Of a DNA stretch of 64,000 nt, positions 56,215 through 64,000 are shown one piece after another; within the stretch, counting starts at the first letter, position 1, and each line of letters starts with the position of its first letter. The DNA comes from Platycnemis pennipes (taxonomy: Eukaryota > Arthropoda > Insecta > Odonata > Platycnemididae), in assembly GCA_933228895.1 (NCBI GenBank), contig OW121846.1, forward strand, positions 9,765,915 to 9,829,914, read 5' to 3'. The notes under the pieces were generated by a model. It did not search any database. It worked only from the letters and a program-made list of their open reading frames with translations, and was not told the DNA's origin. The position numbers and the translations under genes are program-made.

Positions 56215-56350
56215 ACATGAACTGCATGTAGGTAGTGAATATTTGGTCATCTTCCCCCCCCCCGCCACACACCCTCGCGGTGGCTCGCAGGGTATTGCTA
56301 TAGAGTAAGTATAATATACTTACTCTATGGTATTACGTAGATGTAATTAG
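56215..56350 (+). repeat. CR1-like LINE 3' tail interrupted by a small hairpin
   Basis: CCACACACCCTCGCGGTGGC then TCGCAGGGTATT is followed, after a 32-bp insertion that contains a 13-bp-arm hairpin (56300-56328), by GGTATTACGTAGATG. The word GGTATT stands on both sides of the insertion. Confidence 0.8.
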
Positions 56351-56459
56351 GCCTAACAGACATTTAAATCTTTCATTTATGTTTATTATTTTTTCTGCGT
56401 TATAAATATTTCAGCATGCACTATTTTATGATCACTAATTCCATCAACAGTAACTATAT

Positions 56460-56525
56460 ATGCATATCCATCTCTGCAATGCCCTAGAAGTCACCGGAAG
56501 GGTGTGTGGTAAGGGGTAAGTCAAC
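56460..56525 (-). repeat. CR1-like LINE 3' tail, diverged
   Basis: The complement reads CTTACCACACACCCTTCCGG, TGACTTCTAGGGCATTGCAG and AGATGGATATG, an older copy of the same tail. Confidence 0.6.
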
Positions 56526-58089
56526 GCTATACATGCATTAACACGAAGAGTGCGAATCTTATGATAATCATAAAAATACAGGTTCTTTTGTTTCTCAAAA
56601 AAAAACAGAATTCAAGCTATAATTATTTTCATGTGCACTACTGCTCTAAGGAAAGGCTACGTACAGAAATATGCGACATCTCCTAATGTCACATATATAC
56701 CTTTCATTGGTAACTTAATAATTGTTTTCATGTCAGTACTCGCGATATAACCTTTAAACTTCAAAACCTAACCATCTACATTTATTTGTATGATTGCTAT
56801 ATGTTTTAAATTTCTGGGCATATTACATGTGAAGGCCACCATAAGCTTCATTCATTCATAACACTTGTCCTGCCGGTATTAAACATTTTATTTGGTCACA
56901 TTATTTGAGTTGAGGCGCTTACTTCAATATCCTAACCATGGTTATTGCACGTTTATGTCCCAATATTTGCACGGATTCCACTCTTCATCCTCGAATAAAA
57001 TATCTTTATCAAGTGCAATAAACTAGGATTAAAAAAAGATAATTGATTTCTGAACACAGCTCGAGACTCGGAAGTCTCCCAACGAGCTGAGAAAACGAGT
57101 GCAGTGTCACATCACGGCCACGGTCCACGAGAGAGTGTACGTTGCATTCACTGGCAGCTGGTTGGCTCGCGTGAGTCCAACGAAGGCCGCAGACATCTCC
57201 GTCTACATTCAACGCCTTCAGAAATGTATCTCTGACGTTGAGATCATTAACTTTCAATATGGAAGAAAATGCTTCACGACGGTATTCATCGTTGTATGCA
57301 AAAAGCAAAATGGAGATATTTTGGGCAAATAAAAAAATTCATAGAAAACCAGGCAATAACATGGGAAGGACCTCAACTTTCGACGCTATGATGCAATATC
57401 TTCGTCAACGTCAGCTTCTGTGAGTTTTGGTATCCACCCGATTGAGTTCATGGGAAAGAGAGGACTATTGCGGAGAAGGAAACATTGCGGAGAAGAAAAG
57501 AAGATGCTCTCAGGGCTGATGGGAGAGAGATAATCAGAACGGTGAGTGCCCGAGTTTTGCAAACTGAGAATTGTTGCTGAGGAAAATTAGCAAGAAACAC
57601 ACTTATGATACTTAATCATCCGTCTGTGAACAAGGTGTGACTACTTGGGGCCAACGTGTGTACGTACGTTCCGTACCTTAAGGTGCGGTATTCAACCACC
57701 CTCTCCGACAGCATTCTTCTCCTGATCGAAGATCTTAAATCTCGGGAAAACACACAATCAAATTGTGAATACTAAATTTAATCGCCTCCGTGATGGCCAG
57801 TTCATTAAGGCTACGAGACAGTTGCGGTAAAAGTGTGACCTGACCAACCGCGGGAATACTTGTGGGAACTTTCCGCGATGTGGGAACTTTCACTCTGCGA
57901 AACCCGGTTGACATCGGTACAGCAATATTGGGACAAAAGCGAAGAATGTGAACGAAATCCGGAGTGAACATAAGCGGAATTTTATAGAAAATACTTCAAA
58001 AAAATGGTTGTCGATACTTCTCCTTTCAGGCCAGAAAGTAACGCTAAGGCAAGGTCTCCTGTAGCTGCCTGCCCTTCTCCCATCCCTCA
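56526..58089. other. No gene recognised
   Basis: The stretch 57060-57540 is less AT-rich and open in short pieces on both strands (57009-57308 minus, 57238-57423 plus), but I could not tie it to a family. Confidence 0.35.
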
Positions 58090-58560
58090 CAACAATTCCA
58101 TTGGCTCTCTGAAAGCTTCGAGAGGTGAAAGTTGCCCGTTCCTCGCGCAATCCACGTTTACCCGCTGGATCGGTTTGCTATACTTAACGGGCAGATGGCA
58201 ACAGTCGCATCGCACCCCTACGGACACTGCTGCGGACGGTCGGTCGCACACCTCACCTGAGCCGCTTCCCACTTGGACCAGGCGGCGCTCATGCTGGGCG
58301 TGGCGGCGGGGCGTCGTGGCGTTGGGCTGGCGTGGCGGCAGCGACTGAACACTCCTCCCGCGATTCCGGCCGCGGTGAAAGTGTGACGGCGGCCCCGCGA
58401 AACGAGGGCGCCACTCCGAGGCCAGAGGGCGGCGCCGATTCCAGAGATTTCGAGAAATCTCCCAAGTGGCGCGGGACCAAACCGGCTGCCCGCTGCCCAA
58501 AACGGCAACTTCAGCGTATCTCCTTGATGAAGTCCTCAAAACGAATCCACCTTTAAATCC
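58090..58560. other. GC- and CpG-rich segment
   Basis: This 470-bp block stands out from the AT-rich surroundings by its high GC and many CpG. It opens long frames on both strands (161 codons minus, 114 codons plus), as expected from composition alone. It could be a promoter and first-exon region of an unseen gene; I found no convincing splice sites or protein family. Confidence 0.5.
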
Positions 58561-59627
58561 CCAGAATGCCAAGAGTTACATTTGCGAGCCACCGGTCATT
58601 TGCTGCCACTGCAGCAAGTATTGAAAAATCAGTGCACTTGCATTGATTTTTATTCTTTATAAGTTATATACAACATTGCGAACACTAAAAAGCAGTGTAA
58701 GACATGAGGAATAAAATGGGGTGCTGTAAAAGATAACCTTGTTGGCTTTAACTGTTAGGTTTGTTGCATGGGTGTGGTGTGTAGTATAGTAAACCTTCCG
58801 AGTTGGCCATTTTTCACATGCAACCCACGACAATTGTAGGGTATAGCCGTGTGTCCCACAGTGAGGCACTTTTGAAGGTCCGCGCCTTTATTTCGAGTTC
58901 CGCGGAGGAGGCGCTGGGGGCCACAGGAGTTTCATGATTCATCGCCAGAGGGGGTTTTCCTGGAGAGCGACTCCACTCAGACCCAACATGGCCTAGTGTA
59001 CGTTCTCTTGAATTGTGTGCGGTGACTTTTCATATCCCAGTTAGCACGCCTGCTCTAATGTGCCTCCTACTTTATATCTTGCTTGTTATATGAGAATTTG
59101 TGTGTTTAAGGGGAATTATCAAACTTATTTTATCTTTATAAAATAATTAAATTGTTTAAATTAAGGCACTAATGAAAAATCCGCCACACAGAAGCCCTGA
59201 GGATGAAAAGCGAGTCGCTTTTTGAAAAGTTGGCAGAAATGAAGCCTATTAACCGGTGGGAAGCCAGAGAAACATTCATTGATAGTATTCGCCGGGAAAA
59301 TACTAGATCATATAATACTAAAATGCGATATGTTAAAATGGTGACCTGTTAATTCGGGGTACGGTTCAAATGGAAGCAGAGCGTGGTTTTGGTTCACGAG
59401 CGTAAGTACGTCCTTCGAGTCGTAAAATGCTCTCTTTAGTGTTTTGTTCTTCTGTTCCTTTGTGTTCCATTCCTGGTCATACCATTCAACCTATCTCATT
59501 GTCAGTGGCGAGAAGATATCTTTCCTCCACCCTTTCGTCAAGGGACTTTTTTCGCTAGGAGGGTGGCGACCATTTTTCTGACTCGTACGAACTAGATTTA
59601 CGAGTTATTATAAGAGAATATTGTGCA
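58561..59627. other. No gene recognised
   Basis: No clear repeat or protein. If the exon at 59628 is real, this stretch could hold its promoter. Confidence 0.3.
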
Positions 59628-59732
59628 ATGGGTCCGTTTTTTAAGCCTGCAGGAGAGTGGACCTTAGACGAATTACGAAAGAGGCTGAGTGATTATGTTG
59701 TGGAGAACCGAGAAACCGGAACGCAATCGAAG
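59628..59732 (+). CDS. Possible first coding exon of an unknown gene
   Basis: An ATG in fair context (GTGCAATGG) opens MGPFFKPAGEWTLDELRKRL then SDYVVENRETGTQSK, and a usable donor follows (AAG|GTAATC, phase 0). The amphipathic, charged 35 residues look like real coding sequence rather than AT-rich noise, but I do not recognise the protein. The frame runs on only to 59810. No second exon is identified; downstream are the tRNA gene and LINE. It could equally be a transposon fragment. Confidence 0.3.
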
Positions 59733-59944
59733 GTAATCGATTGTTCCAATCCAATCAAGATCCAATTGCATGACCTAATTTTGGGAATTTCATATCACAT
59801 ACGGATCTAAATTTGAATGTGGCTGACCAATGTCGTTATTTTAAGTTTAACCGTAATTACACCTTAAATCTACTTTCTCCAAATAGCGCAATGTGAGCGC
59901 TATCCATTGAATTCCAGGGGTCAACACTTATAACAAAATAATAT

Positions 59945-60061
59945 GTCAGGATGGCCGAGCGGTCTAAGGCGCCAGACTCAAGGTTATCCTTACTTGTGTC
60001 ATAAGCGCTTGTGAATTCTGGTCCTCGTAAGAGGGCATGGGTTCGGATCCCACTCCTGACA
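59945..60061 (+). tRNA. tRNA-Leu(CAA) with a 33-bp intron
   Basis: Acceptor stem GTCAGGA (59945-59951) pairs with TCCTGAC (60054-60060), discriminator A. D-arm GCCGAGCGGTCTAAGGC carries the A-box. The anticodon stem CCAGA/TCTGG encloses CTCAAGT; anticodon CAA is at 59979-59981. The intron lies at the canonical place, one base 3' of the anticodon (59983-60015), and contains CTTGTG, able to pair with the anticodon. The long variable arm (GTCCTCGTAAGAGGGC) is of class II, as leucine requires. The T-loop reads TTCGGAT where TTCGAAT is expected, that is G at the near-invariant A58. The gene reads UUG codons. Confidence 0.9.
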
Positions 60062-60063
60062 AA

Positions 60064-60068
60064 TTTTT
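60064..60068 (+). terminator. RNA polymerase III terminator of the tRNA gene
   Basis: Five T on the coding strand begin three bases after the discriminator base, as in typical tRNA genes. Confidence 0.8.
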
Positions 60069-60069
60069 G

Positions 60070-60960
60070 GCAGCTAGAGTTATATGGAAAAAAATGTTTA
60101 GTAATGAATTTTTGGAAAAAGAATTGTTCTCCTCCTAGCACGTACAAAATAAGTAATAATGAAATAACAAACGTGGAATCCATTAAATATCTTGGAGTAA
60201 GACTGACACTTGATCTTTCCTGGGGTAAACACATACGTGAAATAATGGGTCAACCTAATCGTAGACTGGAATTCATCAAAAGACTATTGGGTACATGTGA
60301 CGAACAAGTACGAGATATCAGCCACTTTTCCATTGTTAGACCTCATTTGGAATATGCTGCCAGTGTATGGGATCCCTACGAAATCGGTCTAAATAACGAA
60401 CTTGAACGTGTGTAACGAAGATCGGCAAGATTTGTGAAGGGACGGTACGATAACTATATTAGCATAACTAGTCTATTAAATGAATTAAAATGGGAATCAT
60501 TGTCTGACCGCAGGTTGAAATTTAGACCTAATCTCCTAAATAAATTCCAAGATAATATTTTCAGTGATGACGTTAAAAATATTTTGCGAACCCCAACTTA
60601 CTATGGTAGACTGGACCATGTTTACAAAATTAGAGAAATTGATTGCCGAACTGACAGATTCAAAATGTCCTTTTTCCCTCGTACAATTAGGGATATGAAT
60701 AGCGGTAAATATGTCCAATACGAGTGATTGAATCCATAGCATAGGTAGTTGCATGTTGGTATAAGGACTTGAAGGTAACCCAACTAACAGCACGTTTCTG
60801 CATGCGTACTTTGCTTTTTGTATATTGCTGTTTAGACTAATATATAAATACTAATCCTTTTAAATGCATGATATGTAGTGCATGTTTGGTGATAATTCAC
60901 CCCCTGCATTTATCTATCTATATCCACATACCAGGGTATTATGTAGACGTAGATAGATAC
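60070..60960 (+). mobile_element. 5'-truncated CR1-like LINE with its own 3' tail
   Basis: Coding starts inside the protein: KKCLVMNFWKKN (60090 on), IKYLGVRLTLDLSWGKHIRE (60187 on), FIKRLLGTCDEQVRDISHF, VRPHLEYAASVWDPY, a stop at 60413-60415, RRSARFVKGRYDNYISITSL, LNELKWESLSDRRLKFR and FKMSFFPRTIRDMN, ending at 60727. This is the post-RT thumb and C-terminus. The 3' part carries CACCCCCTGCATTTATC, CCAGGGTATTATGTAGACGT and AGATAGATAC. One in-frame stop only, so the copy is fairly young. It begins within a few bases of the tRNA terminator. Confidence 0.85.
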
Positions 60961-60974
60961 CGTTTCTTTAGAGT

Positions 60975-63480
60975 ACCTTATAAGCACGAGAGGCTGAGCA
61001 AATATTCGGTATTATTCAGTTTTCCTGACGTGCTAACAAATCGTTTGGGCGAGACCAACTCTATTGAATACGAGATTCTACCCTGTGTCAGTCAAAAGTT
61101 ATTCCTACCACTTAAGTTCTTCGCTGGAGATTTTAAGGAAGGGAATATATGATCTTCTTCCTCAAAGTGTTAAAAAACAATCAAGCGTAAGTTTTCTCAT
61201 GTTTCTTGGTTCTCAAAGCCGATGGAAATTCGAGAATGACCGTGATTATAGGACGTGAAACACCTTCTCCAAAAAGAGTCGGCGCCTTTGCCGGATATAA
61301 CCTCAGGTTAGAAAGGCTAAATATTTTACCACAACTCGGCGTATTATCAGACTCCCCTGGAAAAATCATTGAAGCACATGACGAGTTGCTGTACCGGTTT
61401 AAATGTGCATCAGTTTGTAAAGAGTGCGTTTCGGATTGGCCACGGGAGCATAGGGGCTTAACGAGACTATTGGACCAAGTCTTTTACGATATAAAACACC
61501 TTTTTGCTTTTAATCATCTGAATGTTGTTGTTATTTATTCGAGAACATTTCATGCCCTTATGCAGAACTTACGCGAAGTGTTTTTCCCCGTTTGAGAACG
61601 GCGGGGTTAACAGTGAACTCAAAATGGATGAAATATGTAGTTCGTGAAATTTCTTTCTTGGGCCATTAATTCCCACCCAAGGAGTGAAAGTGGACCAGGA
61701 TAGGACGAAGGCCACACGGGATTTCCCACGCCACAAGGACGTGGCCAGTCCCTTACCCGCCTCTCACCGAAAAATGCTTGACAAGGCATTATACCTGGAG
61801 TTGGACACTTTTAGACAGCCTATCTCTTACGCAAATCGTTCCCTTTCCACTGAGGAGAGGAATTGCTGTACTTATGAGCTGGAGCGTATGCTTACCATTG
61901 ATAAGTCTAGCATATGGAGCATGCAGTGTGCCTTTTAGAGACGGACAGCCAATCTTTATCGTGGTTTTCGGCGCATCCGCGGCATCTAGGTAAAATTCGG
62001 ACGTGGATAATTAAAATATCCTCCTTGAAATTCTCAGTGAAACGCATAAAGGGTACGTCATCGTGGATGCTTTGTGTCGGATTTTTGAGTCAGAAGGGAT
62101 GAAGGAGTGGGACGAGAAGGGGTGGGAGTGGGAGGAGAAGGACTTCTGACGTCAGACCATAAGTGCGAGTTGCCCGTTAACTTTCGAGGAGGTTTACGTC
62201 CACCATCAGAGAGATCCAGAGCTGAAGGCCATTATTGACAAGCTAAGGGTAGGAAAAACTCTGGGCCAGTACGATATAGTCAAAGGTGCACTATGTTCCC
62301 GGAATAAAGGAAGGAAATTAAAAATCGTCGTTCCTGGGACTTGAAAACCTATTTGGTTCGCTTATTATCACCCGTCGCCTTTCGGACGACTTGTGAACGA
62401 AACCTTGTAACATACAAAACCATTCAAAAGATAAGGGATACATATGCATGAGTAGATATTGACAGAGAGGTTGCTGACCGTGTACGATGTAGCAGGACTC
62501 GCATTTTGAGAATAAACCGGCACAGAAAGAGAGGTAGGGATTTTTACACTCTTCTGTCGTGGAAATGGCGGTGTTGAGTGTTGTCTTCTGGTTTTTGTTG
62601 GCAAATAACCGCGCAGTAAGAGAGGGAACGCTATGGCCCGAGAGGTAGACAGGTGTTTATAACTTTTGCTGGATTAGGCCTGTTCGGGACAGCAGAGCAG
62701 CAATTACTATAAAGGTGCACTATGTTCCCGGAATAAAGGAAGGAAATTAAAAATCGTCGTTCCTGGGACTTGAAAACCTATTTGGTTCGCTTATTATCAC
62801 CCGTCGCCTTTCGGACGACTTGTGAACGAAACCTTGTAACATACAAAACCATTCAAAAGATAAGGGATACATATGCATGAGTAGATATTGACAGAGAGGT
62901 TGCTGACCGTGTACGATGTAGCAGGACTCGCATTTTGAGAATAAACCGGCACAGAAAGAGAGGTAGGGATTTTTACACTCTTCTGTCGTGGAAATGGCGG
63001 TGTTGAGTGTTGTCTTCTGGTTTTTGTTGGCAAATAACCGCGCAGTAAGAGAGGGAACGCTATGGCCCGAGAGGTAGACAGGTGTTTATAACTTTTGCTG
63101 GATTAGGCCTGTTCGGGACAGCAGAGCAGTAATTACTATAAAGGCGGTCCATGACGCAATTTTGATAGTTATGGTCCACCGTGTAGGTTCGTCACGCCCC
63201 AGTTTACCTCCGAAGATTTTAGGCAGATGTTCTGGATACTGGACTGAATATGTGATGACTACCCCATATTACCCACGACTATCATTTGCGAGTGTTTCAA
63301 TTCAATTTTAAGGTCAACGCTGATCGCTTTTCAGGACAAATCACAATCCCTTTGGGACGAAAATCTGGGGATGGTATAGTTTGCTTTTATCACGGCAAGG
63401 CATGAGGCCCACAAGTTCACTCCATTCGAACTAGTGTTTCCTTAGGGCGGCAATGCCCGCTGTCACTCCAATGGCACATC
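60975..63480 (+). pseudogene. Ty3/gypsy-type retrotransposon pol region, decayed
   Basis: In order: FPDVLTNRLGETNSIEYEI (61020 on) and VLKADGNSRMTV (61209 on), the start of the RT; LTRLLDQVFYDIKHLFAFNH then LNVVVIYSRTF (61465-61550), where the catalytic Y-L-D-D is changed to H-L-N-V; MQNLREVF; GVKVDQDRTKATRDFPRHKD (61681 on); PISYANRSLSTEERNCCTYE (61820 on) and SAHPRHLGKIRTWIIKISSL, the RNase H; FEEVYVHHQRDPELKAIIDK (62180 on), the integrase linker. The zinc-binding region is duplicated (separate entry). PQFTSEDFRQMF (63200 on), SLWDENLGMV and FAFITARHEAHKFTPFELVF (63345-63440) end the integrase. Stops and frameshifts throughout. No LTRs were found. Confidence 0.85.
62282..63139 (+). repeat. 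429-bp tandem duplication inside the gypsy integrase
   Basis: Copy A 62282-62710 and copy B 62711-63139 are nearly identical; I saw one difference (C/T nine bases before the end). Both start AAAGGTGCACTATGTTCCCG, and AAAGG occurs once more at 63140-63144, so the duplication is bounded by a 5-bp direct repeat. 429 is a multiple of three. Each copy holds the integrase zinc-binding region (YHPSPFGRLV, then in another frame YKTIQKIRDTYAWVDIDREV). Confidence 0.95.
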
Positions 63481-63754
63481 GATGGCCTCCAACCCAGGAG
63501 CAAAGGTGTGAGTGTGGAGCACAGATGGCATGAGGAAGGAAGAATTCTACGAATAATTCTTAAATATATCCTATAAAAATAATAATAATAATACGAATAA
63601 TACGAGTAACTTTTGAATTTCAAAGACTTTGGATCGGCTGCACGGAGGTGTGCTCGGCTAGAAGTTAAGAATAATGCAGGTCGGAGTTCAGAGATCACGT
63701 ACTAGCCGTAAAAACTTTAGCACCTTTCCCCGCTGAATTTGCACAATAGCAGAT
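63481..63754. other. End of the gypsy region, small AAT/ACG microsatellite
   Basis: No LTR or further coding sequence is visible. A short run of AATAATAATAATACGAATAA lies at 63580-63600. Confidence 0.45.
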
Positions 63755-63845
63755 ATTCCACAGAGAAAAAAATCATTCGCCCTGACCGGGAGTCGAACCC
63801 AAGTCGTGGCGAGGGTAAAGGCGAATGGTTTTTTCTCTGTGGAAT
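63755..63845 (-). repeat. tRNA-like B-box inside a 26-27-bp inverted repeat
   Basis: ATTCCACAGAGAAAAAAATC-ATTCGCC (63755-63781) is mirrored by 63820-63845 with two differences. Between them, on the minus strand, GGGTTCGACTCCCGG (63800-63786) is a perfect T-arm with B-box, followed by TCAGGGCGAATG. It seems to be a SINE 3' part folded back on a second copy, or a short foldback element built on a tRNA end. Confidence 0.7.
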
Positions 63846-64000
63846 GTCTTTGAATTCGTTACAAGTAAGCACCTTAGTGTTTCAACGTCGGCTTTAACCT
63901 CGTGGACGGTGGCGCCATGCGGACGACTACGGCTGCTTCGTGACATGATATGTCTAGCAGACCGTGAACATCTTGTTCCTTTAAAGCTCTATCATCTCCA

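Noticed and set aside
58087..58572. 161-codon minus-strand open frame
   Set aside because: It lies in a GC-rich block where stop codons are rare; Arg/Pro/Ser-rich composition, overlapping open frames on both strands and no family resemblance argue against coding.
60011..60415. 134-codon frame taken as a gene starting in the tRNA
   Set aside because: The first part is a readthrough of the tRNA gene; only the LINE portion from about 60090 is real coding homology.
62368..63033. Two identical 78-codon minus-strand open frames
   Set aside because: They are antisense shadows of the duplicated gypsy integrase segment.

Overview
This is eukaryotic nuclear DNA, most likely from an arthropod and probably an insect. 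It is AT-rich, almost empty of long open frames, and holds a spliced gene with consensus GT-AG junctions, an intron-bearing tRNA-Leu gene, and a dense layer of decayed transposable elements of animal type (mariner, Tigger/pogo, several hAT lineages, piggyBac-type MITEs, a Helitron, Penelope-like elements, four or more LINE lineages, a Ty3/gypsy pol region, tRNA-derived SINEs). Nothing bacterial or viral is seen. The species was not identified. Left part (1-20.1 kb): the only host protein gene I can name is the 5' half of 5-aminolevulinate synthase (ALAS, first enzyme of heme synthesis) on the minus strand. Its first coding exon is at 13782-13612 and the next at 2520-2407, with matching phase-1 junctions; a further probable exon starts at 2271. 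Upstream there is a likely 5'UTR exon (18546-18495) and a candidate first exon ending at 19950. The catalytic part would lie beyond the left edge. The introns hold Penelope-like, hAT, foldback, piggyBac-type and SINE copies. Middle part (20.1-58 kb): mostly transposon remains. In order: a minus-strand Helitron remnant (22.5-23.8 kb), a DUF4371-type hAT (25.6-26.2 kb), a LINE with a restriction-like endonuclease (27.3-28.0 kb, second copy at 36.8-37.1 kb), a long degenerate APE-type LINE (33.2-36.7 kb), a Tigger remnant (37.7-38.3 kb), an internally deleted hAT packed with ATCGATGA repeats (39.4-40.3 kb), a hAT-ended element with a perfect 8-bp target duplication that contains a LINE reverse-transcriptase fragment (43.96-46.24 kb), a Charlie-like hAT (46.5-47.4 kb), half mariners on opposite strands (49.8-50.3 and 53.0-53.5 kb), a TIR element (50.9-51.7 kb) and two tandem arrays (54.7 and 55.1-55.6 kb). 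Right part (58-64 kb): a GC- and CpG-rich segment (58.1-58.6 kb), a possible coding exon of an unknown gene (59,628), a tRNA-Leu(CAA) gene with a 33-bp intron, a 5'-truncated CR1-like LINE directly behind the tRNA terminator, and a decayed Ty3/gypsy pol region whose integrase part carries an almost perfect in-frame 429-bp tandem duplication. No intact transposon enzyme was seen. I found no clear new defence or metabolic system. The most unusual items are the piggyBac-type MITE carrying five near-perfect 20-bp palindromes, the possible spliced upstream ORF that overlaps the ALAS start codon, and the young tandem duplication inside the dead gypsy integrase.
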